A stretch of DNA of 53,564 bases from CAYTLW01 sp964438735 (GTDB taxonomy: Bacteria; Myxococcota_A; UBA9042), in contig CAYTLW010000042.1 in assembly GCA_964438735.1 (NCBI GenBank), forward strand, positions 1 to 53,564, given 5' to 3'. The notes beneath the pieces are model-generated. The model ran no database searches, was not told the origin of the DNA, and was given only the letters and a program-made list of their open reading frames with translations. The position numbers and the translations under genes were made by a program. Within the stretch, counting starts at the first letter, position 1. Each line of letters begins with the position of its first letter. Below are positions 42,240-53,564 of the stretch, piece by piece.

Positions 42240-42974
42240 TCACCGACCCTTGCGGCGACGCTTGCGCGTCGATTTGCCGTGCACAACCGGCCGATTACGA
42301 CAGCTCTTCTCGTGTTTTGCACAGCGTATTCGGATGTGAATATGATTGTCGTGGCCGCCCCGATGCTGGACGATTCCGACCCGGCTGCTGCGCTTGCGCG
42401 GCCAGCTGAAAATGCGGGTCACCTTCGCCTTGGACCAGCCGCGCCGGCGAGCCTCCCGAACCAGCGGCGGTTGCAGGTCTCTGTCCAGAAAGATCTTCAG
42501 CACTTCGCCCGAACGCAGCACGCAGTCCAGGTAGCTGAACGTGCGCCTGGCGTCGATGTGCTTGACGCCCACCCGCCACAGCCCGCCCAGTGGACGACCC
42601 CGGCGCATGTAGAAGCCGACGTCCACCTCGCGGCCGTTGCGATGCCCGGAATGCGGCGGCATGAAGCCGCCCTTGCGCTTGGACAGGTCGCCGACCATCA
42701 GCTTGTGGGCCCACTTGTGCCGGCGTCGGACCTCGATGGCGCACTGCTGGACCAGGTCGCAGAGGCGGCGGGTGCCCCAGGCGTTTTTGGGAAAGCGCAG
42801 CTTGATATGTTTGCTGTTGCGCAGCCGGGACGCGTTGAGAAGGCGACCGGCGTTGGGGGCTCCTATGGATTGCTGCACTGGCTTCCAGCCAGCCGCGAAT
42901 GATGCGGGGACAACAATCAGGCACGGCAGGGCCCACAAAAGGGCGACAAATAGCGTGGCCCGCGCTCGCCTCAC
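42240..42974 (-). CDS. Penicillin-insensitive murein endopeptidase-like (M74) exported protein
   Basis: A 244-residue exported protein with a signal segment (FVALLWALPCLIVVPASFAA). It has the M74 motifs: PPHSGHRNGREVDVGFY (His111, Asp118) and GGHDNHIHIRIRC (His211, His213), with a basic C-terminal tail (RKRRRKGR). It lacks the LysM region of the paralogue at 11647-12837. The start ATG overlaps the zapA stop by four bases, so it is coupled to the divisome gene. Expected to cut peptidoglycan crosslinks. Confidence 0.87.
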   Translation of the reverse strand: MRRARATLFVALLWALPCLIVVPASFAAGWKPVQQSIGAPNAGRLLNASRLRNSKHIKLRFPKNAWGTRRLCDLVQQCAIEVRRRHKWAHKLMVGDLSKRKGGFMPPHSGHRNGREVDVGFYMRRGRPLGGLWRVGVKHIDARRTFSYLDCVLRSGEVLKIFLDRDLQPPLVREARRRGWSKAKVTRIFSWPRKRSSRVGIVQHRGGHDNHIHIRIRCAKHEKSCRNRPVVHGKSTRKRRRKGR

Positions 42975-43243
42975 GAAGTGGCCGCCTGCTCCATGATCGC
43001 CTCGATGCCCTGGCGCATGCCGTCGCGCAGGCTGGCGTCGTTGCGACGGGCCTTGACCAGGTCGTCGGCCAGCGTGAGCGACGCCAACAACGCCAAGGTG
43101 CGCTCGGGCTGCGAGCCCCGCCCACCAAGCGCGGCCAGGCGCTCGTTCACAAGCGCTGAGACCTCGGCGATATGCTCGTCGGTCTCATCGGTGCGGATGG
43201 TGAAGGTCTGGCCCTGGAGTTTGATTTTGACCGGCCGGCTCAT
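42971..43243 (-). CDS. zapA: Cell division protein ZapA
   Basis: A 90-residue cytoplasmic protein that bundles FtsZ at mid-cell. The N-terminal ~40 residues match the ZapA globular domain (KIKLQGQTFTIRTDETDEHIAEVS, VNERLAAL) and the rest forms a coiled coil (LALLASLTLADDLVKARR). Length is typical. It overlaps the M74 endopeptidase gene downstream (ATGA). No 6S RNA gene, which sometimes neighbours zapA, is evident. Confidence 0.92.
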   Translation of the reverse strand: MSRPVKIKLQGQTFTIRTDETDEHIAEVSALVNERLAALGGRGSQPERTLALLASLTLADDLVKARRNDASLRDGMRQGIEAIMEQAATS

Positions 43244-43321
43244 GAAATCCCCCGCGATGCAGCACGGTCAGCGATAGGGGAGCGATCGTGCGCTGTCAAG
43301 CGGCTGCGAGCTTGGCGGGCG

Positions 43322-43879
43322 CTACTTGAAGACCCAGCCCTTGGCCAGCGCGTAGTTGGCCACGGTGCCGGCGGCGATGCCCAGCAGGTTGCAGCACTCC
43401 GGAGCCCAGCGCAGCAGCACCGCGCCGCCCAGGTCGACGAGCGCGCCGCTGGTCAGCAGGCCGAGCATGTCGCCCGTCAGGTCCGTGGACCCCGCGAGCG
43501 GGTCGGCGATGGCCAGCCAACCTGCCGTGCCCAGCAGCCAGAGCGCCGCGTTGAGCACCGCCAGCTGAACTGCCAGGGCAGCCGTCGCCGAGACATAGTA
43601 GCGGCCGGCCCGCAGCCACCAGCCCGTGGTGCGGTCGGAGGTCTGGTCGGCGAAGGTCAGGCGATCATTGAGGGCGTAGTTGGTCAGCACCGAGACCACC
43701 CAGCCCAGCAGCCCGGCGACGTTGATCGCCACGGCGTTGGCGCCCGAGGTCCCCTCGTCGGGCCATAGCCGGAGCACCACGGCGAAGACGACCATATTGA
43801 CCAGCACGCCGCTGCCGCCGACCGCGCAGAAGGTCAAGAAGCGGCGATAACGTCGGACCTGATCGATCACGCCCGCCAT
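43322..43879 (-). CDS. GtrA-like membrane protein
   Basis: A 185-residue protein with four predicted membrane helices and the GtrA-family N-terminus (QVRRYRRFLTFCAVGGSGVLVNM) followed by WVVSVLTNYALNDRLTFAD and a C-terminal AAGTVANYALAKGWVFK. GtrA-type proteins are thought to move lipid-linked sugars across the membrane for cell-envelope polysaccharides. It lies 31 bases after metG on the same strand. No glycosyltransferase gene is adjacent. Confidence 0.88.
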   Translation of the reverse strand: MAGVIDQVRRYRRFLTFCAVGGSGVLVNMVVFAVVLRLWPDEGTSGANAVAINVAGLLGWVVSVLTNYALNDRLTFADQTSDRTTGWWLRAGRYYVSATAALAVQLAVLNAALWLLGTAGWLAIADPLAGSTDLTGDMLGLLTSGALVDLGGAVLLRWAPECCNLLGIAAGTVANYALAKGWVFK

Positions 43880-43910
43880 GCGGCATTCCTCCGGCGCAGT
43901 GCGCTCGGGG

Positions 43911-45947
43911 TCAGGAGATCTTGCTGCCCGGGGCCACGTCGTCGGCCGGAACCAGCGGCGACAACTTGCCGTCGGCGTCCTCGGCCACCAGCATCATGCC
44001 CTGGCTCTGCAGGCCCATCATCTTGCGCGGCGGCAGGTTGGTCAGCACGACGATGCGACGACCCAGCAAGCTGTCCTCGTCGATGGCCCCTTTGACCCCG
44101 GCGAGAATCTGCCGGATGCCCAGCTCGCCCAGGTCCACTTCCATGCGCAGCAGCTTCTTGCTCTTGGGCACCGCCTCGACCGCGTTGACCTGGCCGACGC
44201 GCAGCTCCATCTTCAAGAACGTGCCGAAGTCGATCTCGCCTTCCGCCAACTCCGGCGTCTTGTCCTTGCCTTTGCCCTTGCCCTTGCCCTTGCCCTTGGC
44301 GGGTTCGCCCTCGGCGACGAATTCGTGTTTGGGGAAGAGCGGCTCGCCCTGGTCCACGTCCGCGCCTGCGGGCAGGTCTTCCCAGCGCAGCTGCTTCAGC
44401 TTGACCGGCCCTTGCTGCCAGCCGATCCGGCGCAGGATCTCCGCACAACGCTCCGGCATGATCGGAGACAGCAGGTTGGCGGCGATGCGGATGCCACAGA
44501 GCACGTTGTAGACGGTCACCGCGGCGGCTTCCCGATCGGTCTTGACCACCTTGAAGGGGGCGTCCGCCGCCAGCACCTGGTTGAGCCGCTGGACCAGCAC
44601 CATCACGTCGGCCAGGGCCACGTGCATGCGCATCAGGTCGATGGACTCGCGCACCGGGCTGCACTGGGGCGCGTTCGCCGCGGCGCCGTCCGCCTCGCCG
44701 CCCTCAACGAGGTAGCGCCCCAAGGCGATGGCCGAGTCGAGCACTTCGCTGCGCGGCAGCTTTGTCGATGCGCCGGGCACCTTGCCGTCGAAGTTGCGTA
44801 CCACCATGGCCAGCGTGCGCTGCACCAGGTTGCCCAGGTCGTTGGCCAGGTCGGCATTGTTGCGGCCCACCAGCGCCTCTTCTGAGAAGTTGGCGTCCTG
44901 TCCGACGGCCATCTCGCGCATGAGGAAGTAGCGCAGCACCTCGGCGCCGTATTTATCCTTGAGGCTCAGGGGGCTGACGACGTTGCCCTTGGTCTTGGAC
45001 ATCTTGCCGCTGTCGACCATCCACCAGCCGTGGGCGACGTAGTTGGCCGGCACCGGCAGCTCCAGGGCCATCAACATGGCCGGCCAGTACACGCAATGGG
45101 TGGTCAGGATGTCCTTGCCCAGGAAGTGGTGCACATGGGGCCACCAGGTGTCGAAGCTGCTCGCACCACCCGCTGCCTGAGCCGCACCCTCGCCCAGCTC
45201 GAGGTTGTTGTCGTTCTCGGCCCCGATGCCGCCAATGGCGGTGACGTAGTTGAGCAGGGCGTCGAACCACACGTAGGTCACGTAGTCTGTATCGAAGGGC
45301 AGCTCGATGCCCCAACTGAGGCGCGCCTTGGGGCGTGAAATGCACAGGTCCTGTAGCGGCTGCTGCAGAAACCCCAGCACCTCGTTGGCGCGGCTGGCCG
45401 GCAGGATGCGCATGGTGCCCGACTGCACGGCTTCGATCAGCCGATCCTGATAGCGACTCATCAAGAAGAAGTAGTTCTTCTCCTTGAGGCGGACCACCGG
45501 GTTGCCGGAGATGGGACACTTGCCGTCGACCAGGTCCTTCTCGGTCCAGAAGCGCTCCTCGGAGGTGGAGTACCAGCCCTCGAACTCACGGGGCTCGATC
45601 AACCCCTTGTCCCAGAGCATCTGCAAGGCACGCTGGACCACGCGCGTATGACGGGTTTCCGTGGTGCGGATGAACTGCTCGGGCTCGCAGCCGATGTCCG
45701 GCAGCAGATCCTTGAACGCCTTGTGCAGCTGGTCGACATGCACCATGGGCTCGACGCCGCGCTTTTCGGCCGCCTGCTGTACCTTCTGACCGTGCTCATC
45801 CGTGCCGGTGATGAAGTAGGTCGGTTGGCCGAAAAGACGGCGAAAACGACGCGTTGCGTCGGCCAAGATCGTCGTGTAGGCGTGGCCGATATGTGGCTTG
45901 TCGTTGACGTAGTAGATGGGCGTGGTGGCGTAGAAGCGCTCACTCAT
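43911..45947 (-). CDS. metG: Methionyl-tRNA synthetase
   Basis: A 678-residue class I aminoacyl-tRNA synthetase. The HIGH motif is PHIGHAY (18-24) and KMSKTKGN lies at 315-322; the connective region is short with one CPISG, so a single-knuckle type. After the anticodon-binding helices comes a Lys/Gly low-complexity linker, then a C-terminal EMAP/Trbp111-type tRNA-binding domain (DFGTFLKMELRVGQV; IVVLTNLPPRKMMGLQSQGM). The C-terminal extension helps dimerisation and tRNA binding. It is downstream of the POT transporter gene (57-base gap). Confidence 0.97.
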   Translation of the reverse strand: MSERFYATTPIYYVNDKPHIGHAYTTILADATRRFRRLFGQPTYFITGTDEHGQKVQQAAEKRGVEPMVHVDQLHKAFKDLLPDIGCEPEQFIRTTETRHTRVVQRALQMLWDKGLIEPREFEGWYSTSEERFWTEKDLVDGKCPISGNPVVRLKEKNYFFLMSRYQDRLIEAVQSGTMRILPASRANEVLGFLQQPLQDLCISRPKARLSWGIELPFDTDYVTYVWFDALLNYVTAIGGIGAENDNNLELGEGAAQAAGGASSFDTWWPHVHHFLGKDILTTHCVYWPAMLMALELPVPANYVAHGWWMVDSGKMSKTKGNVVSPLSLKDKYGAEVLRYFLMREMAVGQDANFSEEALVGRNNADLANDLGNLVQRTLAMVVRNFDGKVPGASTKLPRSEVLDSAIALGRYLVEGGEADGAAANAPQCSPVRESIDLMRMHVALADVMVLVQRLNQVLAADAPFKVVKTDREAAAVTVYNVLCGIRIAANLLSPIMPERCAEILRRIGWQQGPVKLKQLRWEDLPAGADVDQGEPLFPKHEFVAEGEPAKGKGKGKGKGKDKTPELAEGEIDFGTFLKMELRVGQVNAVEAVPKSKKLLRMEVDLGELGIRQILAGVKGAIDEDSLLGRRIVVLTNLPPRKMMGLQSQGMMLVAEDADGKLSPLVPADDVAPGSKIS
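44266..44295. repeat. Five hexanucleotide repeats in the metG Lys-Gly linker
   Basis: Five 6-base units (ttgcct, then four ttgccc) encode the KGKGKGKGKG linker between the synthetase core and the tRNA-binding domain of MetG. As a simple repeat it could change length in frame by slippage. Confidence 0.95.
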
Positions 45948-46004
45948 GGTGGACCTCCCGGCTGGCCGGCAGCGGGGGCAACTTGGGTGATGGGCCGGTC
46001 AGCG

Positions 46005-47363
46005 TCAAGCGGCTTCGGCCGCGGCGGTCTCGTCGTCCTCGGCGCCGTGCGTCATGCGCTTGAGCGGCTTGAGCAGGGCCAGAATCAACAGGCCAAAGAG
46101 CACGGTGAAGCCAAAGATGCCGCCGAAGATGGCCAGCTCGCCGGCGTCCGATGCCGCCTCGCCGAGCAGACCGGCGACCTTGCTGCCCAGCCCTGTCATG
46201 GCGAAGTACAGGCCCATCATCAGCGAGGCGTACTTGACCGGCGCCAGCTTGGTGATGAAGGAGAGCGCCACGGGTGAGGCGCAGAGTTCGCCAATGGTAT
46301 GCAGCAGGTAGGCGGCCACAAGCCAGTACATCCCGGCCTGTACGCCCGACTCCACCTGCTGGGTGGCGCCGACCATGAACAGGAAGCCGGTACCCATGAT
46401 CATGGTGCCGACGGCCATCTTGAAGAGCGAGCTGCTCTCGCCGCCCCTCTTCTCGCGGCGGTACCAGAAGTTCGCTACCAGGGTGCCGAAGAGGATGATG
46501 AAGAGTGGGTTGAGCGATTGGAACACGCTGGCGGGGATCTCGTAACCGAAGAGCAGGCGGTCGACCTTCTCCTTGGTGTAGATGTTCATCAGCCCGCCGG
46601 CTTGTTCGAAGGCTCCCCAGAACACGATGACGATAAGGAAGGAGAGCAGCAGCACCTTGACCCGATCCTTCTCGATGGCCGTCAGGGGCTTGCTGATGGA
46701 AGGTTTGTCCGCGTCGGTGCTGGTGCGTGGCACCAGATCGCCGACACCTTTGAGGTACTTCTGGCCCCAGACATAGACCCCCTGGCCCACCAACATGCCG
46801 ATGCCGGCCAGGGCGAAGCCATAGTGCCAGCCGATCAATTCGCCCACGGCGCCGACGATGATGCCCGAGCCGAAGGCGCCGATATTGATGCCGATGTAGA
46901 AGATGGTGAAACCCTTGTCGCGCCGGGGATCGCCCTTGCCATAGAGGCCGCCGACCATGGTGGAGATGTTGGGCTTGAGCAGACCGACACCCAGGACGAT
47001 CAGGACCAACGCGGCGTAGAAGAAGGGCAGGCCGTGCACGGCCATGATGCCGTGGCCGGCGCAGAGCAGCAGGCCGCCGTAGAGCACCGCCTTCTTCTGG
47101 CCGATGACGCGGTCGGCCAGCCAGCCGCCCGGGATCGATGCCACGTACACGCTCATGGTGTACCAGCCGTAGAGCACCAGGGCGTCCTTCTGGGTCCAGC
47201 CCAGGCCGCCGCTGCTGTCTTCGGTGACCTTGGCGACCACGAAGAGCACCAGGATCGCCCGCATCCCGTAGTAGGAGAAGCGCTCCCAGAGTTCGGTGAA
47301 GAAGAGTACGTACAATCCCTTCGGGTGCCCCCAAAGGGTGTCTTCTTGTCTCGTCGCATCCAT
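46005..47363 (-). CDS. Proton-dependent oligopeptide transporter (POT/PTR2 family)
   Basis: A 452-residue inner-membrane protein with about 12-14 helices. The ExxERFSYYG motif of POT transporters is present at Glu24-Gly33 (ELWERFSYYGMRA), followed by GLGWTQKDALVLYGWYTMSVYV; POT proteins import di- and tripeptides with protons. Later regions include FFYAALVLIVLGVGLLKPNISTM and GINIGAFGSGI, both family patterns. The C-terminus is cytoplasmic and acidic (GAEDDETAAAEAA). It heads the minus-strand run with metG, divergent from leuS. Confidence 0.93.
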   Translation of the reverse strand: MDATRQEDTLWGHPKGLYVLFFTELWERFSYYGMRAILVLFVVAKVTEDSSGGLGWTQKDALVLYGWYTMSVYVASIPGGWLADRVIGQKKAVLYGGLLLCAGHGIMAVHGLPFFYAALVLIVLGVGLLKPNISTMVGGLYGKGDPRRDKGFTIFYIGINIGAFGSGIIVGAVGELIGWHYGFALAGIGMLVGQGVYVWGQKYLKGVGDLVPRTSTDADKPSISKPLTAIEKDRVKVLLLSFLIVIVFWGAFEQAGGLMNIYTKEKVDRLLFGYEIPASVFQSLNPLFIILFGTLVANFWYRREKRGGESSSLFKMAVGTMIMGTGFLFMVGATQQVESGVQAGMYWLVAAYLLHTIGELCASPVALSFITKLAPVKYASLMMGLYFAMTGLGSKVAGLLGEAASDAGELAIFGGIFGFTVLFGLLILALLKPLKRMTHGAEDDETAAAEAA

Positions 47364-47564
47364 CCTGGCGACCTCCCCTCATCGCCGCGGTTTCATCGTG
47401 TTCGCGCCCGCGTCGTGGTCGTCTCAAGTACCACTGTGACCGTCGGAGTGCCAGTGCCGGTTCCGCGCCTGTCCCCCCCTGCCGACTACGCCACTTGCGC
47501 AAGCCGATCGCCCCCGGCAACCTCCTCCGCCTTGCGGCCGCTCATCGCCGCCACGGACCTCAAC

Positions 47565-50084
<2,520 letters not shown>

Positions 50085-50093
50085 GCTCGGGGA

Positions 50094-52259
50094 CTACTTG
50101 AGCGAGATCCCGCGCAACAGCGCCACCATCTTCTCCTTCAGCGCCGCCCGTTCGACCTCGTTGGCGACCAGCTCCTTGGCCACCTCCGCCGCCTTGCGCG
50201 AGTTGCCGTCGAGCTGAGCCAGGAGCTTCTTGCGCAGCTTGTTGGCCACCTTGCCCATGGGCAGCGAGTCCAGGTTGTTGCGGATGCGGCGTCCCTCGCG
50301 GCTGAGCAGGTTGCGCTGCTGGTAGAGGCTGCTGCGCTTGCGGCCCAGGTTGGCCATCTGCTTGTTGACGGCCATGACCTCTCGGATGGGGCCGGCGACC
50401 TGCTCGCTGGCTTTGGCGTCCTTCAGGTAGAGCTCGAAGGCGGCGATCACCAGCGAGGTGAGGTTGCGCTCCACCCGGCGGATGGGTGACTCCTCAACCA
50501 GCACCACCTTGCCTTCCTTCTTGGCGGGCACGGCGATGGGCAGGTAGATCTCGTTGCCGGAGCGGATCAGCAGCTTGGGCGGGTCGATGAGCTTGGTGCC
50601 GCTGCGGCGGCGCATCTTGATGTAGACCAGGCTCTCCTTGTCGCGCTCGGAGCGCACCTTGAAGATTCGCTTGTGGATGCGCTTGGCCTCGATGGTGATG
50701 CGGCCGTTGACGATCTTGAGCAGGCGGGCCTCCGAGGTCCTGGTGGTGGCGCTGCGGTGGACCTTGAAGCCGCTCTCGCGGGCATAGGGCACAAAACTGG
50801 TGGCGCCCTTGGCGACGCGGCCCAGGAAGCCCTCCCCGGCGAAGGTGCCGTCGACGTATAGGGTGATGGGGCCGCCCTCCAGGGCGCTGGCCTTGGTGTT
50901 GTGGAAGAGCACAGCACGGAACGGCGCCTCGTTGCCGTACTCCTTGCGGAACAAGAAGACGTCGCGGCCCTTCACCTTGCGGTTGACGATGTTGATCAGC
51001 GCAGCCTGACCGTCGGGCACGGTCACCGGCGTCAGGGCGTCATAGGCGTACAGCGCGCCCAACTCGCGGCCCTTGACCAGGGCGGTGGCGCTGCGCTCCA
51101 TGGCCTTGCGGCGGCGATCGCGATTGGCGGCCATGTCGGCGATGGACGGCTCTGGCGCAGGCGCCGCTTTGGGTTTGTAGGCATAGCCCCCCCCGCGACG
51201 ACCCCGCTTGGAGCGCTTGCGGTAACGTCGCTTGCTCTCCTTCTTCATCGATCGATAACGGGATGGCTTGGCCGCCGGCCGCGGCATGGCGCCCGAGGCC
51301 ATCGCTTTGGCTTCTTCTGCCCCATCATCGTCACCGTAGCCCACGTCCGGTGGCGGTGGCGCGGCCGCGGTGGTCGGCGCCCGGCTGGACAGATCGGGTC
51401 GGTAGACGTGGTGCGGCTTGTGCAGGTTGTAACGGAAGGACAGAGGCGAACCGACGATCAGTGACAACTTGACCTCGTTCCAATCCTCGCCGCTGACGTT
51501 GTCGACGATGGCCCAGCCCTGCAGCTGCACGCCCTTGTCCTTTTCGACCCAGGCGCGGTAGGCGGGTCGCCAGATGGGCACCTCGTGGATGTAGGAGATC
51601 AGCAGCTTGTGATCCTCATCGCCGGCCAGACGCACGGTCAGGGTGACGGGTTTCCAGCGGCCTTCCGATTTGGAGATGTCCAGCGAGCGGGCCAGCCCCA
51701 CGGCCAGGGCGCGGTCATGGATGCGCACCTGTTCGATCTTGTTCACAGGAACGGTCTCCAGCTTGGACCTGTCGACCATCAGCGTGAGCACCTTGCCGCG
51801 CTTGCCGCCGGTGTTCTCGACGCCCACCACGCGGCCGCGCAGCCAGCCGTCATCGCCATCCACCGACACATCGATGCCGCGCAGCACCTGCAGCAGGCCG
51901 ACCATGCCGTGAGCGCGGCGCACTTGTTTGGGGATCTCGGCCGCCAGGCGGTCGCCGCTGCGCTCCACAGGCAACGCCACCGAAGAGGTCTGTCCGCCCG
52001 AGAAGTCGAGGATCGACAGGCTCTTGAGCACGTCGTTGATCTGGTCCGGTCGGACCCGCAACGAGAGCTTTCGTCCGCGGACTTCGCCGCTACGCTCAAA
52101 ATAGCCGACGCCGTTCTGGTAGAGCACCACCTTGCTGATGGCCAGTTCGTGCGAGGGCTCGACGCTCTGCATGGCCCCGCAGGCGGTCAGCGGCAGCGCG
52201 AGTGCGGTCAGCAGCGCCGCGGTCAGGAGGGCGCGGCGTGGGGCGAATGGGGAATCCAT
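50094..52259 (-). CDS. DUF4139 domain predicted lipoprotein
   Basis: A 721-residue exported protein. ATG 52259 follows GGAGGCTCCC and gives a signal peptide and lipobox (LTACGAMQS). The N-terminal domain begins ISKVVLYQNGVGYFERSGEV, the pattern of DUF4139 proteins (also related to MuiA), and continues with LLISYIHEVPIWRPAYRAWV. A Pro/Ala/basic low-complexity region (~325-385) splits the protein. The C-terminal ~90 residues form a charged helix with KRSSLYQQRNLL. Function unknown. It converges with leuS with a nine-base gap. Confidence 0.85.
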   Translation of the reverse strand: MDSPFAPRRALLTAALLTALALPLTACGAMQSVEPSHELAISKVVLYQNGVGYFERSGEVRGRKLSLRVRPDQINDVLKSLSILDFSGGQTSSVALPVERSGDRLAAEIPKQVRRAHGMVGLLQVLRGIDVSVDGDDGWLRGRVVGVENTGGKRGKVLTLMVDRSKLETVPVNKIEQVRIHDRALAVGLARSLDISKSEGRWKPVTLTVRLAGDEDHKLLISYIHEVPIWRPAYRAWVEKDKGVQLQGWAIVDNVSGEDWNEVKLSLIVGSPLSFRYNLHKPHHVYRPDLSSRAPTTAAAPPPPDVGYGDDDGAEEAKAMASGAMPRPAAKPSRYRSMKKESKRRYRKRSKRGRRGGGYAYKPKAAPAPEPSIADMAANRDRRRKAMERSATALVKGRELGALYAYDALTPVTVPDGQAALINIVNRKVKGRDVFLFRKEYGNEAPFRAVLFHNTKASALEGGPITLYVDGTFAGEGFLGRVAKGATSFVPYARESGFKVHRSATTRTSEARLLKIVNGRITIEAKRIHKRIFKVRSERDKESLVYIKMRRRSGTKLIDPPKLLIRSGNEIYLPIAVPAKKEGKVVLVEESPIRRVERNLTSLVIAAFELYLKDAKASEQVAGPIREVMAVNKQMANLGRKRSSLYQQRNLLSREGRRIRNNLDSLPMGKVANKLRKKLLAQLDGNSRKAAEVAKELVANEVERAALKEKMVALLRGISLK

Positions 52260-52343
52260 GGGAGCCTCCGATCGGGTTCGCGATGGAGATTCACACAGAA
52301 AGGAGATGCGAGGCAATCGGCGGCAATGTCGCAGTGGCGGGCT

Positions 52344-53534
52344 TCAGCCGGGCGGCGGCAGCTCCAGCGGGATGGCCGCCATGCCGTCCGCTGCCTTGGC
52401 CAGACAATTGACCTCGTCCTCGAGCTGACCGACCGCCTTGAGCAGGGGCGCCAGGTTGGGCTGCGCGCCGGCGGCGTAGGCGGCCGCAAGCTCCGTGACC
52501 AGGGTGGCCTTGTCGTCCAGCGGCTTGGCGCAGAACTTCATCGCCTTGACCGCTTCGGCCAGGTATTCGAACCCCGGTTCAGCTTCGGCGGCGTAGGCGG
52601 CGTGATCGACCGACCTGGCGCCGGCGCCCTTGGGCCCGATCAGACCGACCTGCACATCGATCACTTCTTTGACGAGGATGCCGTCCTTGTCCAGGTCGTA
52701 CAGATCGCCGGGGCCGGCGATCAGGTTGTGGATGATCTCGGCCGTGGCGCGGGCCTTCTTCTTGTCGTCTTTGTCGGCCAGGAACTTGGCGATGCCGGCC
52801 TGCTTGCTCAGTTCAGCGGCGATCATCTGCGCCTGTTCCGCCCAGCCCTCGCCGCCTTCGTCCGACTGAGAGAGCACATGTCGCACGTGGTACCAGACGC
52901 CCAGCGGCACCTCTCCCTGCCAGATGATCACAGGGCCGGGCTTCTTCAGCTTGGTCGCGCCTTTTTCGGCTTCCCAGGTGACCAGGGCGCCGTGATAGTC
53001 GTCGATGGGGTCGCCGGCGCCGATGGGCGGCGGTGGCGCCAGATAGGTGAAGTCGAGCGCCGGTGGCATGACCCCGTGGTTGCGGATCAGACCCTTCTCG
53101 CCCTTCATCCAGAGCACCATCGCGGTGCCCTTGGCGGGCTGCATCGCCCCCTCGATGATCACCCGGACGATCAGCAGATTACCGGATGGACCGCCCTTCT
53201 TGGGTACGAAGGTCACCTGGCCGCCGCCGGTGAACTTCGGCGGCGGACCGATATCGATGGGCCCCGAATCCGGCGGTCCGGTGTCAGGTGTACCCGCGTC
53301 CACGCCGGTGTCGGGAGTGCCAGCGTCCACGCCGGTGTCGGGCGTACCGGCGTCCGTCGGCGTGGCTTGATCGGCATCGCCGACGTCATCGCTCTGGCCG
53401 GCATCCCAGACCACATCGCCCGTGGGCACGACGACCTTGACTTCGCCACACGCCAGCGAGCCCATCAGCAAACAGAGTAGCAATGTCCAGCGGCCCGGCC
53501 GTCGTCGCAGAATCTGGCTCTCGCTTCGTCTCAT
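52344..53534 (-). CDS. Predicted lipoprotein with Asp/Thr/Pro repeat linker
   Basis: A 396-residue exported protein with a lipobox (GSLACGEVK, Cys ~29). A linker with repeated TPDTGVDAG units follows to ~100. The body starts with a beta-rich section (GQVTFVPKKGG; VRVIIEG), has YHGALVTWEAEKG and PGPVIIWQGEVPLG, and ends in helices with two cysteines. Not recognised as a known family. It lies 84 bases upstream of the DUF4139 lipoprotein, perhaps in one unit. The start ATG is 30 bases from the right edge, so upstream context is not seen. Confidence 0.82.
   Translation of the reverse strand: MRRSESQILRRRPGRWTLLLCLLMGSLACGEVKVVVPTGDVVWDAGQSDDVGDADQATPTDAGTPDTGVDAGTPDTGVDAGTPDTGPPDSGPIDIGPPPKFTGGGQVTFVPKKGGPSGNLLIVRVIIEGAMQPAKGTAMVLWMKGEKGLIRNHGVMPPALDFTYLAPPPPIGAGDPIDDYHGALVTWEAEKGATKLKKPGPVIIWQGEVPLGVWYHVRHVLSQSDEGGEGWAEQAQMIAAELSKQAGIAKFLADKDDKKKARATAEIIHNLIAGPGDLYDLDKDGILVKEVIDVQVGLIGPKGAGARSVDHAAYAAEAEPGFEYLAEAVKAMKFCAKPLDDKATLVTELAAAYAAGAQPNLAPLLKAVGQLEDEVNCLAKAADGMAAIPLELPPPG
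53281..53361. repeat. Three 27-bp tandem repeats in lipoprotein linker
   Basis: Three 27-base units encode the TPDTGVDAG nonapeptides on the minus strand; the third is more diverged. It is another in-frame linker repeat, like those at 7617-7706 and 20390-20464. Confidence 0.9.
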
Positions 53535-53564
53535 CTGGTCGCCATCGCTCGCTTATCGAGCTCC

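Noticed and set aside
46299..47564. Extension of leuS by ~420 residues upstream
   Set aside because: The extension is antisense to a POT transporter with clear motifs. LeuRS homologues begin close to the chosen ATG.
47364..47564. Possible tRNA-responsive leader before leuS
   Set aside because: A 10-bp palindrome (cttgcgcaag) is present, but no T-box consensus or leader peptide with Leu codons is visible.

Overview
The window is about 53.6 kb of high-GC DNA carrying 44 supported protein genes. It has no RNA gene, insertion sequence, phage gene or CRISPR array that I can see. Several features point to a Gram-negative of the former Deltaproteobacteria, most likely an uncultured Myxococcota (Bradymonadia/Polyangia-like). 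These are the many predicted lipoproteins with Asp/Thr/Ala/Gly-rich linkers right after the lipobox, tandem Cys/Asp-rich 'CDDGNxCT' modules, a PxxKW-family protein, PEGA-type proteins, and a membrane-anchored FtsY. The assignment is inferred from gene content only. No gap between genes exceeds 300 bases.

Layout. 1-6.8 kb: the end of nuoF, then nuoJ-K-L-M-N (respiratory complex I membrane arm). 6.8-10.6 kb (minus): two translationally coupled lipoproteins, one with a caspase/gingipain-like His-Cys core. 10.8-12.8 kb: an Est30-like esterase and a LysM plus M74 murein endopeptidase. 13.0-16.7 kb (minus): an overlapping operon of biotin carboxylase, biotin carrier, prmA and rsmE. 16.9-22.8 kb: DUF2277, a CotH-kinase lipoprotein and three exported proteins of unknown function. 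22.8-25.2 kb: small membrane proteins, a sterol-desaturase/fatty-acid-hydroxylase family enzyme, and a DUF6584/YcxB pair. 25.3-28.8 kb: a G-rich nested hairpin, ftsY and a secreted PEGA-repeat protein. 28.8-31.8 kb (minus): SRPBCC protein, enoyl-CoA hydratase, PxxKW protein and a Cys-rich lipoprotein. 31.9-36.0 kb (plus): GST-like protein, PEGA protein, Tyr-phosphatase, radical SAM enzyme and a 35-residue membrane protein. 36.0-47.4 kb (minus): lepB, a 1513-residue Cys-rich lipoprotein, M74 endopeptidase, zapA, gtrA-like, metG and a POT-family peptide transporter. 47.6-53.5 kb: leuS (plus), then a DUF4139 lipoprotein and one more Asp-linker lipoprotein (minus).

Functionally the window mixes housekeeping genes (complex I, aminoacyl-tRNA synthetases, SRP receptor, signal peptidase I, rRNA and ribosomal-protein methylation, divisome) with an unusually dense set of surface or periplasmic proteins. 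Nine genes encode likely lipoproteins. The least explained parts are the coupled caspase-like lipoprotein pair, the giant lipoprotein built from 32 alternating Cys/Asp modules plus three C-terminal beta-sandwich-like units, and the phosphatase/radical SAM/35-residue-protein cluster. All calls come from reading the sequence; no database search was run.
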